Source: an uncultured Opitutia bacterium (lineage in GTDB: Bacteria; Verrucomicrobiota; Verrucomicrobiia; Opitutales; Opitutaceae). Taken from it: 64,000 bases of DNA. The DNA lies in contig CAILHZ010000013.1 in NCBI GenBank assembly GCA_903834135.1, positions 20,882 to 84,881 on the forward strand, written 5' to 3'. Each line of letters opens with the position of its first letter. Position 1 is the first letter of the stretch. The notes below the pieces were generated by a model, which had not been told where the DNA came from, made no database searches, and was given only the letters and a program-made list of their open reading frames with translations. Below are positions 54,681 to 64,000 of this stretch, piece by piece. Position numbers and translations under genes: made by a program.

Positions 54681-55607
54681 ATGGCAACCGCCACGGTAAT
54701 AGATATTGGCAGTAATACGATTAAAGTACTCGTAGCCACACAAGTCTCACCAAGTGGGGATTTAACTGTTTTAAAAACAAAAACAATCGAAGCACGCATC
54801 AGCGCTGGCATTAGCCATAGCAGCCCTGTGTTAAGCGATGAGGCTATTACCCGAGGCTTAGCCGCAATCAAAGATCTCCTTAAAGAGGCTTCAATTTATT
54901 CTTCTGACTCTACAGTGCTAGTTGCAACGAGTGCAGTAAGAGATGCTCTAAATGGACCTTTTTTTTGTGCGCAGATTTTAAAAGAAACAGGATACACGGT
55001 ACGTATTCTTAGTGGAGAAGAAGAAGCTAACGGAATTGGCAGAGGGCTATTATGTGACCCACTTCTTAAATCGATCAGTAACTTTATGGTGTTCGATTTA
55101 GGAGGTGGCAGTTTAGAATGCTTAAACTTTGTAGATAGAAAAATTACTCAAAAAGTAAGCCTTCCTTTAGGCTGCGTACGTCTCACAGAAATTTTTGTAT
55201 CAGATCCATCCAGTGCGTTCGAAGCAAGCGCTGCTATAAGTGAGCACGTAAAAGAAGTTATTAAAAAATCAGGATTTATTTTTACGCCAGCTGTAGTTAC
55301 AGTAGGAACCGGAGGCACATTAACTTCAGCTAGGGCAATTTTAGCTTTAAAATCAGGACTTACTTTAGAAGCAAGTTCTGCAACTCTAAGTATTAAAGCG
55401 CTTAAAGAAATTTCCTATACACTTAGTGTCATGCCTTTAAAAGAAAGGCTCAATGTCCCAGGGCTTCCTAAAGGGCGTGCTGATGTATTCCCAGCTGCTT
55501 TAGAAACGCTCATTGCTTTGTCTGAATTAGCACACGTAGAAAATTTTCACCATTCACTCTACAACTTACGCTGGGGCCTAGCTTCAGAAGCCTTAAGCCG
55601 AGCGTAA
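54681..55607 (+). CDS. Ppx/GppA family phosphatase
   Basis: Exopolyphosphatase/guanosine pentaphosphate phosphatase family member of 308 residues with the ASKHA fold. Motifs are VIDIGSNTIKVLVA (phosphate 1), LVATSAVRDA, LSGEEEANGIGRG, VFDLGGGSLECLNF (phosphate 2) and TVGTGGTLTSARAI. The single-domain length fits short family members rather than the 500-residue E. coli enzymes. AAGG lies 8 nt before the ATG. It converges with rluD with a 15 nt overlap. Whether it cleaves polyphosphate or pppGpp is not evident. Confidence 0.9.
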   Translation: MATATVIDIGSNTIKVLVATQVSPSGDLTVLKTKTIEARISAGISHSSPVLSDEAITRGLAAIKDLLKEASIYSSDSTVLVATSAVRDALNGPFFCAQILKETGYTVRILSGEEEANGIGRGLLCDPLLKSISNFMVFDLGGGSLECLNFVDRKITQKVSLPLGCVRLTEIFVSDPSSAFEASAAISEHVKEVIKKSGFIFTPAVVTVGTGGTLTSARAILALKSGLTLEASSATLSIKALKEISYTLSVMPLKERLNVPGLPKGRADVFPAALETLIALSELAHVENFHHSLYNLRWGLASEALSRA

Positions 55608-56528
55608 GGCTTTCATTACTTTTTGAAAGTCTTTAGGTAGTGGAGCTTTAATATCCACTATCTTGCCCGTCTTAGGATGCATAAATTTCAAGTGCTCGGA
55701 GTGTAACATTACCCGAGGGATCTTAGGTAAATTTTCTCTTTGCTTAAATCCATAGACAAGATCACCCAGTAACACATGACCCTGTGCTTTCATGTGAACA
55801 CGAATCTGATGTGTTCTTCCTGTAAATAAAATACATCTTAAAAGCGAAGCTACTTTACCAAATTTTTCGACTAAGACCCAATCGGTCCTAGAACTTCTTC
55901 CACCAGCGGAACCTGCTTCGAAGGCCATCATGCGGTGACGATGATGCACATCGCGTCCAATATTTTTTCTTACACTGCCGCTGAGTAAATTAGGAACCCC
56001 TAGAACTAAGGCAAAGTACTCTTTATCTACTGAGCGATTAGCAAATTGCTCAGCAAGGGAACGATGCGCTTCATCATTTTTTGCTACCACCATTGCACCT
56101 GAGGTTTCTCTGTCTAAACGATGCACAATGCCAGGACGCTCTACCCCACCTATACCACTTAAACTTCCCTTACAGTGAGCAAGTAAAGCATGCACTAACG
56201 TATCTTCTCTGGTTCCAGCCCCAGGATGTACCACCATACCTACAGGCTTATTAACGACTAACAAATGTTTATCCTCATAAAGAATATCCAGTGGAATATT
56301 CTTAGCTGATAATTCAGATGCGATAACGTCTGGGAATGAAAAACTTATTTCATCACCCGCTAAGACAGTCTCTTTTTGGCCGATGACCTTACCTCTTATC
56401 GTAATTAGACCAGCAGCAAAGGAGCGCTGGAATGCAACACGACTGTGCGCGGGAAATGCTAGCGAAAGTGCTTTATCTGCTCTTTGTCTACGAGAGCCCT
56501 CAGGTACGGTGTAAAGTTCTATTTTCAA
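55593..56528 (-). CDS. rluD: 23S rRNA pseudouridine synthase, RluD family
   Basis: Isomerises uridines in 23S rRNA. The 311-residue protein has an N-terminal S4-like domain (about 15-65), then the RluA/RluD catalytic core with [15 protein letters not shown] and catalytic Asp139 in [45 protein letters not shown] is conserved over its length (about residues 218-244). The start is TTG overlapping the stop of the deaminase gene (TTGA). RluD is the best guess within the family. Confidence 0.9.
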   Translation of the reverse strand: MKIELYTVPEGSRRQRADKALSLAFPAHSRVAFQRSFAAGLITIRGKVIGQKETVLAGDEISFSFPDVIASELSAKNIPLDILYEDKHLLVVNKPVGMVVHPGAGTREDTLVHALLAHCKGSLSGIGGVERPGIVHRLDRETSGAMVVAKNDEAHRSLAEQFANRSVDKEYFALVLGVPNLLSGSVRKNIGRDVHHRHRMMAFEAGSAGGRSSRTDWVLVEKFGKVASLLRCILFTGRTHQIRVHMKAQGHVLLGDLVYGFKQRENLPKIPRVMLHSEHLKFMHPKTGKIVDIKAPLPKDFQKVMKALRSA

Positions 56529-57532
56529 AGCGTTTTAGTCTGTAAAGCAAGTAGCGTGTGAATAGTAGCAATCGAGGTTTTCCGAGAAGCTGCAGCTACG
56601 TCTGCAACTTCCCAACCCGCGATGGCAAGTGAAGCCAATTCCTCAAAAGAGAAATTACCTTCATTATATAAAGCAGCGTATTCATCGATTATCGTATTAG
56701 CAAAGCAAAGTGGATCATCCGTGCTAATGGTGCAACGCACTCCCGCCTTCATGAGTGCCCTTAAAGGATGCTCCTTTATTGAAGGAACCACCCTTAAGCG
56801 TACATTGCTGATTGGACATACATCAAAGGTAACCCCTAATTCAGCTGCCAAGGCCACAACAGAGGGATCCTCAATGGATCTAACACCATGCTGAATGCGT
56901 CTGACTCCTAGTAGCTCAATAGCTTCACGCACACGATTAGCACCTCCAAATTCACCAGCATGACATTTAGTCAACTTCCCTGCTGCTTGGATGCGCTTCC
57001 AAACTGAAGTAGACCAAGCTTCCGTTGGCATACCTTCAAAGCCGTGCAAATCAATGCCTGCTAAATCATCCCAATTTTCAAGATCTTTAATAACAGCTTC
57101 AAGTGGGCCTTGGTTCGCGTTTCGAGGCATCCCTGTAAAAACTCTAACTTCAAGACCTTCAGGAATAGCAGCCCTTAGTGCAGCGATAATTTCCTTACCT
57201 GGAATTCCTAGAAACTGAACCATAGGTAAATGAAAACTGGTTTCAACATACCTGACGTTAAGTTCAATATGACGCTTAAAGATTACCTTCGCTGCTTCAT
57301 AGTAGCTATCTGCGGAAGTAAACCAGGGCTTAGCATTTTCAAGCAAGATATGCTCGAAACTAGGAAAGTCTTTGTAGCGGTAGCTAGCAGATCTAAAGTC
57401 AGGACTAGGCGGATATAATTCAGGTTTCCAATTAACAAGTAAGTCGTAGGGCAAGGCCCCTTCGACATGCAAATGAGTCTCCGTTTTAGGGAGGGCCTGC
57501 AGAAACGAATTAAGCTGAGACGAATTTGGCAC
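56525..57532 (-). CDS. Adenosine deaminase family protein
   Basis: Predicted to deaminate adenosine or a related purine. The 335-residue protein has the zinc motif THLHVEGAL (His20, His22), a conserved KCHAGEFGG with the catalytic Glu, HGVRSIEDP and [10 protein letters not shown] with the metal Asp pair. This is the core of adenosine/adenine deaminases. The start is GTG, sharing one base with the aminopeptidase stop (TAGTG). It overlaps rluD by 4 nt. Adenosine versus adenine or another nucleoside cannot be decided by eye. Confidence 0.88.
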   Translation of the reverse strand: MPNSSQLNSFLQALPKTETHLHVEGALPYDLLVNWKPELYPPSPDFRSASYRYKDFPSFEHILLENAKPWFTSADSYYEAAKVIFKRHIELNVRYVETSFHLPMVQFLGIPGKEIIAALRAAIPEGLEVRVFTGMPRNANQGPLEAVIKDLENWDDLAGIDLHGFEGMPTEAWSTSVWKRIQAAGKLTKCHAGEFGGANRVREAIELLGVRRIQHGVRSIEDPSVVALAAELGVTFDVCPISNVRLRVVPSIKEHPLRALMKAGVRCTISTDDPLCFANTIIDEYAALYNEGNFSFEELASLAIAGWEVADVAAASRKTSIATIHTLLALQTKTL

Positions 57533-58656
57533 TATCCTTTTTTAGCCAAAAGATAATCTGGATTCAACTTATGAAGTGATTTCGGAACAAAGATTCCATC
57601 TTTACGAATCAACTTTCCATCGAACCAAATTTCACCACCACCGTATTCTGGGCGTTGTATACAGACCATATCCCAATGAATCTGAGAGCGGTTTCCGTTA
57701 TCACATTCCTCATACGCTTGGCCTGGTGTGAAATGGAATGAACCAGCAATCTTTTCATCAAATAAGATGTCGCGCATTGGCTCTAAAATATGCGGATTAA
57801 ATCCAATAGCAAATTCACCAATATGCCGTGCGCCATCATCGCTATCTAAAATCTCATTTAGTTTCTTAGTATTGTTGGACGTTGCTTCAACAATCTTACC
57901 CTTCTTGAAGACAAGACGAATATTATCAAATGCGATTCCTTGGTAAACTGTAGGTGCATTATACTGTAAGACTCCTTCAATTGAATCCCTCACAGGACAC
58001 GAGTAGACCTCTCCATCAGGAATATTGCGTAAGCCACCGCACTCTTCAGCGCCAATTCCTTTAATCGAGAATTTCAAATCTGTTCCTGGACCCTTCAAGT
58101 GAACCTTATCGGTTTTCTTCATTAGGTCAGAAAGAGCCTTCATCCCAGGAATCATTCGGGAATAATCCAAGGTACATACTTTGAAATAAAAATCTTCAAA
58201 TGCTTCGGTACTCATCGAAGCCTGTTGCGCCATCGCAGGGGTTGGCCAGCGCAGTACGACCCACTTAGTTTTACGCACCCGGTAATCTAACACCGGCTTC
58301 ATGTGCTTACTTACCAATTTAGACTTAATAGAAGGGACATCCGAGGCTTCAAAAATATTTTCTGAACCACGCAGTGCAATATAGGCATTCATCTTTTGCA
58401 TGCGTGCTAGTTCAATTTCAGCATGCGGAGCTACCTGCTCATCTACAGCCTCACGGTTAAGTTCTCTAGAAATGCGTGCCTTATTTAAATTCACATAAGG
58501 ATACGCTCCCTTACGGCGTGCTGCACGAATAAGTGCAATAACAATAGCATCAGGAACATCGAAGGCATCAATTAAAACGCGCTCCCCTTTTTTTAGTTCG
58601 GTTGAGAAATTGATAAGTCCGTTAGCAAGATCGTTATAGCGAGTATCTATAATCAT
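57532..58656 (-). CDS. M29 family aminopeptidase
   Basis: Metal-dependent leucyl-type aminopeptidase of the thermophilic M29 group (AmpS/PepS). The 374-residue protein has the typical [18 protein letters not shown] region with a metal Glu, [28 protein letters not shown] and [11 protein letters not shown] with the late His and Asp ligands. Cytoplasmic peptide turnover is the expected role. It is the first gene of a tightly packed M29-deaminase-rluD set; lpxK lies 69 nt upstream. Confidence 0.9.
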   Translation of the reverse strand: MIIDTRYNDLANGLINFSTELKKGERVLIDAFDVPDAIVIALIRAARRKGAYPYVNLNKARISRELNREAVDEQVAPHAEIELARMQKMNAYIALRGSENIFEASDVPSIKSKLVSKHMKPVLDYRVRKTKWVVLRWPTPAMAQQASMSTEAFEDFYFKVCTLDYSRMIPGMKALSDLMKKTDKVHLKGPGTDLKFSIKGIGAEECGGLRNIPDGEVYSCPVRDSIEGVLQYNAPTVYQGIAFDNIRLVFKKGKIVEATSNNTKKLNEILDSDDGARHIGEFAIGFNPHILEPMRDILFDEKIAGSFHFTPGQAYEECDNGNRSQIHWDMVCIQRPEYGGGEIWFDGKLIRKDGIFVPKSLHKLNPDYLLAKKG

Positions 58657-58725
58657 ATGATCTACAATTAGACCAGATTTAGGGGACAGCGCGCAACAGC
58701 AAACAGACAGCCTAATCTCGCTTTT

Positions 58726-59925
58726 TTAGTGCTTATCTTGAGGAAAACAAATGCGTCCTACAGCCTCATCAAAGTCTGATGCCCCACGAATAATTTCTAT
58801 CTCAAGACGCAGGTAATAAACAGGCAGAGGCCCATTTAGGGTGGAAGGTAACCTGACGGCATCTTTCTCAGTAGTAAGTAAGCATTCAGCTCCTTCTTTT
58901 AGAGCTGAAAGATACAGACCTTCTAAGTCTTCGGCTTGATAGCGGTAGTGATCTAGGTACCGCTCACGTCCCATAACAATAGCACCTAAATCGCGTAAAA
59001 ATTTTTCGAAACTTTCAGGGGTTGCAATACCACTAAAGGCAAATACTTTTCTACCCTTAAGCCACTCTAAGGGATGCAGACCCAAAGGATCTTCTCCTTT
59101 TAAATCGCAGCGCTGTAAATATTTTGGCTTATGTGCGCATTCAATAATGTCGGCATCCGGATTGTGCTGTGCAATTAAAGCTTCAAGTTCAGTATCTCGT
59201 TGCCCGTTCGATTTTGTTAGAAAAATATAATTTGCCCGTGATAAATGTTTTACCGGTTCACGTAAAATTCCACGAGGCAGTAACTGGCCGTTACCAAAAG
59301 GATTAGTCTTATCTACAAGCAGTAAATTAAGCCTACCCTTAAGCGGCAAATACTGAAAACCGTCATCTAAAATCAAGGTATCACAACCAAATTTTTTAAC
59401 TGCGTATGCACCTGCTTTCACACGATTTTTATCAACTAAGACAACTACCCCTGGCAAATTACGTGCAAGCATGTAGGGCTCATCTCCAGCTTGTTCACTA
59501 TCAAGTAAAACCGTTGTTCCATCACTGACAATACGTGGGGGTGGTTCTGCTGTATGTGAAATCGAATACCACCACTTCTTCCACAAAGGAGGTGCTTTAC
59601 TTTTATAGCCACGACTTAAGATCGCTACTTTCCTACCGCGGTCTCTTAAAGCTTTTGCAAATTTTTCTACTACAGGAGTCTTGCCTGTGCCACCCACCGT
59701 TAGATTACCAACCACGACAACTAAACAGCCTAAAGGATGATCATGCAGGATGCGTCTTCTGTATAACCAAAGCCTTAATTGAACTACTCCATTAAAGATC
59801 CAAGATAGGCCTTCTAAAAAAGCTCCCAAGACGGCAGCCCCGGTGTCTGCTCTTCGCCCAAGTACAACGTCCACCGTGTAGAGTTCGGCGGCTTGAAGCT
59901 TCTTTTTTATCCAGATTGCAGGCAT
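58726..59925 (-). CDS. lpxK: Tetraacyldisaccharide 4'-kinase
   Basis: Phosphorylates the 4' position of the lipid A disaccharide at the inner membrane. The 399-residue protein has a hydrophobic N-terminus, an unusual-form P-loop [11 protein letters not shown] (73-83), then ILSRGYKSK and [17 protein letters not shown] with [29 protein letters not shown] is near the C-terminus. It is longer than the roughly 330-residue E. coli enzyme. The presence of lpxK and hldD indicates an LPS outer membrane. Confidence 0.93.
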   Translation of the reverse strand: MPAIWIKKKLQAAELYTVDVVLGRRADTGAAVLGAFLEGLSWIFNGVVQLRLWLYRRRILHDHPLGCLVVVVGNLTVGGTGKTPVVEKFAKALRDRGRKVAILSRGYKSKAPPLWKKWWYSISHTAEPPPRIVSDGTTVLLDSEQAGDEPYMLARNLPGVVVLVDKNRVKAGAYAVKKFGCDTLILDDGFQYLPLKGRLNLLLVDKTNPFGNGQLLPRGILREPVKHLSRANYIFLTKSNGQRDTELEALIAQHNPDADIIECAHKPKYLQRCDLKGEDPLGLHPLEWLKGRKVFAFSGIATPESFEKFLRDLGAIVMGRERYLDHYRYQAEDLEGLYLSALKEGAECLLTTEKDAVRLPSTLNGPLPVYYLRLEIEIIRGASDFDEAVGRICFPQDKH

Positions 59926-59993
59926 TAGGATTATTACACCTCACTTAGCCCATAAATAAAAGCTATAAGCAAGTAAGTTACCTTCAATCAAGG

Positions 59994-60022
59994 TTGACGC
60001 TTGGCCTTGGGTAAACTGTTTT
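59994..60022 (+). promoter_or_regulatory. Candidate sigma-70 promoter of the class V aminotransferase gene
   Basis: TTGACG (59994-59999) and TGTTTT (60017-60022) with 17 nt spacing, 24 nt before the ATG. The -35 is good and the -10 poor. Confidence 0.3.
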
Positions 60023-60045
60023 CTTAGCTGATTTAACTACTTTAT

Positions 60046-61137
60046 ATGAGCTATAAACTCTTCATACCTGGCCCTATCGCCGTATCGGCTAAGACCTTAA
60101 CTGCAATGACACAGCCTATGATAGGCCATCGCAGTACCGATTTCGTTGCGCTTTACCAGTCCCTGCAACCACACTTACAGGAACTCTTTGGCACCAAAGA
60201 TCCTGTTTATCTTTCTACAAGTAGCGCTTGGGGAGCTATGGAAGGCTCCGTGCGCAGTGTTACAATTAAGAAAGTCTTAAACTGCATGAACGGAGCATTC
60301 TCGGATAAATGGAATGACGTATCAGTGCGCTGCGGCTTGCAAGCAACTGCCCTTAAATTTGAATGGGGCCAACCCGTAGATCCGGAAGCTGTGCGAAAAG
60401 AACTCGCAACTGGTGCATACGATGCAATTACCTTAATTCACAATGAAACGTCCTGCGGTTGTATGAGTGATTTGCCAGCTATCATGGCTGTTGTACGTCA
60501 ATTCCCAGATGTCATTTCAATCGTTGATACTGTGAGCTCATTTAGTGCAATGCCTATTCCAAAAGATGAACTTGGTATTGATATTATGATCACGGGCTCC
60601 CAAAAAGCCCTCGCAATGCCTCCAGGCTTAGCACTCTTATCTGTTTCTAAACGTGCACTTGATCGCGCTGCAAAAGTTCAGGGCCGTGGTTACTATTTCG
60701 ATTTAATCGAATTCCAAAAGAACCATGAAAATGGAATGACTCCAAGTACTCCAACCTTGGCACTCATATACGCTTTAAAGTCGAAACTAGAAGATATCTT
60801 TAGTGAAGGCATTGTAGCCCGCCACCAGCGCCACGCTAAATTGAACCAGATCGTTAAACACTGGGGTCTTGCTAAAGGCTTTGTGCTCTTCCCTAAGGAA
60901 GGCCATGGCTCAGTTACCCTTAACTGTTTTGCTAATACACTAAATATAGATCTAGCCGCCTTTAATAAAATCCTTAAATCTAAGCACAAATTAGTGATCG
61001 ATGGCGGTTACGGAAAATTGAAGGGCAAGACCTTCCGTATCTCAAATATGGGCGACGAAACCGAACAAACCATTGCAGAACTGATCAAAGCACTCGATGC
61101 AGCTTTCCTAGAAACTCCAAAAGTAGCTGCAGCTTAA
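60046..61137 (+). CDS. Class V aminotransferase (alanine-glyoxylate/serine-pyruvate type)
   Basis: PLP-dependent aminotransferase of 363 residues. The start LFIPGPIAVSAKTLTAM and GHRSTDFVALYQ are typical of the alanine-glyoxylate/serine-glyoxylate group. Asp161 (VDTVSSF) and Lys187 (GSQKALAMPPGL) are the cofactor-binding Asp and Schiff-base Lys. IHNETSCGCMSDL is the substrate-side loop. It stands alone between a promoter candidate and a strong terminator. A role in serine or glycine metabolism is likely but not proven. Confidence 0.9.
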   Translation: MSYKLFIPGPIAVSAKTLTAMTQPMIGHRSTDFVALYQSLQPHLQELFGTKDPVYLSTSSAWGAMEGSVRSVTIKKVLNCMNGAFSDKWNDVSVRCGLQATALKFEWGQPVDPEAVRKELATGAYDAITLIHNETSCGCMSDLPAIMAVVRQFPDVISIVDTVSSFSAMPIPKDELGIDIMITGSQKALAMPPGLALLSVSKRALDRAAKVQGRGYYFDLIEFQKNHENGMTPSTPTLALIYALKSKLEDIFSEGIVARHQRHAKLNQIVKHWGLAKGFVLFPKEGHGSVTLNCFANTLNIDLAAFNKILKSKHKLVIDGGYGKLKGKTFRISNMGDETEQTIAELIKALDAAFLETPKVAAA

Positions 61138-61161
61138 TTAGTTGCGTAATTTAATACTCGT

Positions 61162-61189
61162 AAGGCAGACCCTACAGGTCTGCCTTTTT
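61162..61189 (+). terminator. Intrinsic terminator of the class V aminotransferase gene
   Basis: A perfect 10 bp stem AAGGCAGACC (61162-61171) / GGTCTGCCTT (61177-61186) with loop CTACA and a following T run. It lies 24 nt after the stop codon. Confidence 0.95.
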
Positions 61190-61190
61190 G

Positions 61191-61419
61191 ATTTTAGCCT
61201 ATACTAAGCCAGGGTTTGGGGTGTTTTAGGCTGATGACTATATTAGATAGGGTCTTCTTAGGGTTTAGGAGTAAAAATATTTATTCTTTTTTTTAGAGGC
61301 CTCTTTAAGCGTCTGTTTTCACTCTAAGAACGTGACGTCCTAGCGCACTGTTTTCTAAGTGCCTCTAAAAACAAGAGCTTGCACTTCCTTTGCAAGGTAC
61401 ACTAAACGCTGACGTTTCA
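61191..61419 (+). other. Structured 5' region upstream of topB
   Basis: No gene is seen in these 229 nt. A perfect 10 bp inverted repeat, TTTTAGAGGC (61291-61300) and GCCTCTAAAA (61361-61370), encloses 60 nt. Inside are a GCACT/AGTGC hairpin (61345-61362) and two copies of CTGTTTTC. A smaller inverted pair AGCCTA/TAGGCT lies at 61195-61232. The inverted repeat ends 49 nt before the topB ATG. It could be a folded mRNA leader, a small RNA or a protein-binding array. I recognise no known riboswitch class. Confidence 0.4.
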
Positions 61420-63999
61420 ATGAAGACACTCATCATCGCTGAGAAACCCTCCGTCGCTGCTGATCTAGCACGCGCACTCGGCAAGATTCCTAAAAAAGGG
61501 GATCATTTCGAAAATGACGAAATGGTCATTACTTCGGCTGTAGGCCATTTGGTCGAGCTGCTGATGCCTGAGGACATAGATAAGAAGATGTACGGCTTCT
61601 GGCGCCTAGAGATGCTACCTATCATACCTGAGAAGTTTGAGTTAAAACCTATTGAGACATCCAAGGAGCGCTTTGATGCGGTAAAGAAACTCCTCGCCCG
61701 TAAGGACATTAAAGAAGTGGTTAATGCCTGTGACGCTGGACGTGAGGGTGAACTGATCTTCGCTAATATATATCAGATTACTAAATCTGAACTGCCTGTT
61801 AAGCGTGCATGGATGCAAACCATGACAACTGAGGGAATTAAAGAAGCCTTCAAAAATTTACGAGATGGTGACCAAATGACCGGCTTAGGAGATGCAGCGC
61901 GTTGCAGAAGCGAAAGTGACTGGCTGATTGGTATTAATGGAACCCGTGCTTTAACTAAGCGTATGTTTGGTTCTAGAACCGGAAATGTTGCATCAGTAGG
62001 TCGTGTTCAAACACCAACTCTAGCGATAATTTTTAATCGCGAACTTGAAATTAGAAATTTTAAGCCGCGCAATTATTGGAGAATCACTGCTCAATTTGAT
62101 GTTACCAAAGGCTCTTACGAGGGCTTCTATCAAAGACCTAATTTTAAGAAGGCGGAAAATGACGAGCATGATCGCATCGACCGCATTTGGGAAAAAGCAT
62201 TTGCTGAATCCGTGTATGCGGTATGTCACGGAAGTCCTATTGCTGAAGTCACCGAAGAAAAGAAAGGCAGCACCAATGCTCCTCCAAGGCTTTACGATTT
62301 AACGACCTTACAGCGTGAAGCAAATAACCGTTTCGGATTACCTGCACGTCGTACGCTACAAATTGCTCAAGCATTATACGAACGTCACAAGTTAATCACT
62401 TATCCTCGTACAGATTCACGCGCACTGCCTGAAGATTATATCCCTACGGTAAAATCAACGCTTGAAGTATTAGGCGGCGATTACACTGAGCATGCAAAGA
62501 AAGTACTTACGGAAGGTTGGGTAAAACCAAACAAGCGCATTTTCAATAATGCTCAAATTTCAGATCACTTTGCGATTATTCCTACAGCTGTTGAGCCTAA
62601 AGAACTCGAAGATATGGAAGCTAAAATCTTCGATATGATTGCACGGCGCTTTATCGCTGTATTTTACCCTTCAGCAGAATTTGATATCACAACACGTTTA
62701 AGTGTAGTGAAAGGGCATACCTTCAAAACCGAAGGTAAAGTACTCACCTTCCCTGGTTGGCTTGCTGTGTATGGCAAAACAACTGTCGATGATGATGCAG
62801 TAGATTCAAAGTCTTTACCTGCTTTAAGTGCAGAAGATTTTAAAAACGGGAAAACAAATCCCGCTTCTGCAAAAACAGTTGATCCTATTTTACATAGTGA
62901 AAGTACTAAGCCACCACCACGCTATACGGAAGCTACGCTGCTCTCCGCAATGGAAGGTGCTGGAAAATTAGTGGATGATGAAGAATTAGCTGAAGCCATG
63001 AAAGAACGTGGCTTGGGTACTCCAGCAACACGTGCTGATACAATCGATGGTTTAATTAATCAGAAGTACGTTGAGCGAGCTCAAAGAGAACTCATTCCTA
63101 CAGCTAAAGCAGAACAGCTGCTTCAATTTCTTGCTGCCGTGAAAGCGGATGCTCTCACAAGTCCAGCCATGACTGGCGAGTGGGAGTTTAAGTTAAAGCA
63201 GATGGAGCAGTCGAAATACAAACGCACTGTTTTCATCAAAGAAATTGTTGAGCAAACTAAAGGTATCATTGAGCGCGTAAAAGCGTTTGAAGAAGATGAT
63301 ACGGCAGCTCGTGTTACAGATATTATCTCTCCTACGGATAGTAAGCCGATGAAGGAAACACTTCGCGGCTTTAAATCTCAGGACGGCGAACTGATGATCT
63401 ACAAGGTGATCGGTGGCCGTAAGATGGCTGAAAGTGAAGTCATTGATTTACTCACGAAGGGCCAGATTGGACCATTAGACGGTTTCCGTTCTGCAAAGAC
63501 TGGCAAGCCTTACAGTGCTATCTTAAAATATAATGCTGAAGATAAAAAAGCGGAGTTTGTATTTGATGGCCAACGTGACGCAGCAGGTGGAATTAAAATT
63601 GATTTCACAGGATTAGTAGCGATTGGGCCAGCACCTACACAGTTCGGTGCAGGTGCCGAAATTTTCGAAACCCCTCAGAGCTATGTCATCCGTAAAATGG
63701 AAGGCACAGAGGAGAAGGTTTTAGTACGCTGCTCACGCCGTATTCTTTCGCGAGATGTTCCACGTGAACAGTTTATAAAGATGTTAGAGACGGGTAAAAC
63801 TGATCTCTTAGATAAATTCTGGAGTCAAAGAACACGCAGGCCTTTTAGCGCTATGCTTGTTTTAAAGCCAGACTGGACAACCGGTTTTGAATTTGCGCCT
63901 CGTGCCCCTAAGGATCCAAATGCTCCTAAGAAAGGCTTGAAACGTAAGAAGGCTGCGGCAAAAGATGATGGTGCTACAGATGCAACCCCTGTATCTTAA
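61420..63999 (+). CDS. topB: DNA topoisomerase III-like type IA topoisomerase with C-terminal repeats
   Basis: Type IA enzyme that relaxes or decatenates DNA via a 5'-phosphotyrosine. The 859-residue protein starts MKTLIIAEKPSVAADLARAL and has the Toprim site (Glu of AEKPS, DAGREGEL near Asp105) and catalytic Tyr328 in LITYPRTDSRAL. GRVQTPTLAIIFNREL fits TopB rather than TopA. After the roughly 600-residue core lie repeats of a Toprim-associated C-terminal module (FKSQDGELMIYKVIGGRK, KTGKPYSAILKYN, FWSQRTRRPFSAMLVLK) and a Lys-rich tail, in place of zinc ribbons. I chose the ATG at 61420; an upstream TTG (61390) is not conserved-looking. The stop is one base before the window end. Confidence 0.93.
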   Translation: MKTLIIAEKPSVAADLARALGKIPKKGDHFENDEMVITSAVGHLVELLMPEDIDKKMYGFWRLEMLPIIPEKFELKPIETSKERFDAVKKLLARKDIKEVVNACDAGREGELIFANIYQITKSELPVKRAWMQTMTTEGIKEAFKNLRDGDQMTGLGDAARCRSESDWLIGINGTRALTKRMFGSRTGNVASVGRVQTPTLAIIFNRELEIRNFKPRNYWRITAQFDVTKGSYEGFYQRPNFKKAENDEHDRIDRIWEKAFAESVYAVCHGSPIAEVTEEKKGSTNAPPRLYDLTTLQREANNRFGLPARRTLQIAQALYERHKLITYPRTDSRALPEDYIPTVKSTLEVLGGDYTEHAKKVLTEGWVKPNKRIFNNAQISDHFAIIPTAVEPKELEDMEAKIFDMIARRFIAVFYPSAEFDITTRLSVVKGHTFKTEGKVLTFPGWLAVYGKTTVDDDAVDSKSLPALSAEDFKNGKTNPASAKTVDPILHSESTKPPPRYTEATLLSAMEGAGKLVDDEELAEAMKERGLGTPATRADTIDGLINQKYVERAQRELIPTAKAEQLLQFLAAVKADALTSPAMTGEWEFKLKQMEQSKYKRTVFIKEIVEQTKGIIERVKAFEEDDTAARVTDIISPTDSKPMKETLRGFKSQDGELMIYKVIGGRKMAESEVIDLLTKGQIGPLDGFRSAKTGKPYSAILKYNAEDKKAEFVFDGQRDAAGGIKIDFTGLVAIGPAPTQFGAGAEIFETPQSYVIRKMEGTEEKVLVRCSRRILSRDVPREQFIKMLETGKTDLLDKFWSQRTRRPFSAMLVLKPDWTTGFEFAPRAPKDPNAPKKGLKRKKAAAKDDGATDATPVS

Positions 64000-64000
64000 G

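Noticed and set aside
61255..61275. Telomere-like TTAGGGTTTAGG
   Set aside because: A single short occurrence with no tandem array; chance in a T/G-rich leader.

Overview
The window reads as chromosomal DNA of a Gram-negative bacterium, most likely Verrucomicrobiota (class Opitutia as best guess). The grounds are lipid A and heptose genes (lpxK, hldD), lipoproteins and TolC-type porins, a full alternative complex III operon, a secreted sulfatase, and a Tat-exported sugar isomerase-like protein. The DNA is moderately AT-rich by eye. Many junctions are ATGA, TTGA or TAATG overlaps, and Shine-Dalgarno sites are sparse. I recognise no rRNA, tRNA, CRISPR array, prophage or insertion sequence. Most of the window is ordinary core metabolism. 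The taxon is inferred from gene content only.

Layout. 1-6504: the 3' part of an RND efflux permease with its adaptor and outer-membrane lipoprotein, then an OpgC-like membrane acyltransferase. 6552-8972: three nucleotide-pool genes (HD 5'-nucleotidase-like, dGTPase, cytidine deaminase). 8987-17389: hisS, an HU/IHF-type protein, ubiE/menG, an IscA-type protein, rpoN, tsaD, a C-terminal processing protease, a divergent MidA-like protein and rpmB. 17446-20989: fabG-acpP-fabF and a CysJ-like reductase without a flavodoxin domain. 21110-25357: an rRNA pseudouridine synthase, an SH3-like secreted protein, folD, proC and hldD. 25653-30840: exported and envelope functions (SGNH hydrolase lipoprotein, Tat-exported TIM-barrel protein, acyltransferase, sulfatase).

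31002-41872 (minus strand) is the most interesting block. It is a ten-gene respiratory operon: actABCDEF, a small membrane protein, then CcoN-, CcoO- and CcoP-like genes. Nearly every gene overlaps the next and the operon ends in a strong intrinsic terminator. The CcoN-like protein aligns without gaps to cbb3 oxidase subunit I around the active site, yet it has lost all or nearly all heme and copper histidine ligands and the active-site tyrosine. It therefore cannot be a conventional oxidase. I propose an ACIII-linked membrane scaffold carrying two monoheme cytochromes c.

42172-46686: a four-gene ABC tripartite export system (TolC, HlyD, FtsX-type permease, ATPase). 46773-53424: an amidohydrolase, pheA, scpB, ilvD, pgi and a TPR fragment. 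53794-63999: a 54-residue lipoprotein gene overlapping rsmI, then a Ppx/GppA phosphatase, rluD, an adenosine deaminase-like gene, an M29 aminopeptidase, lpxK, a class V aminotransferase and a topoisomerase III with unusual C-terminal repeats.
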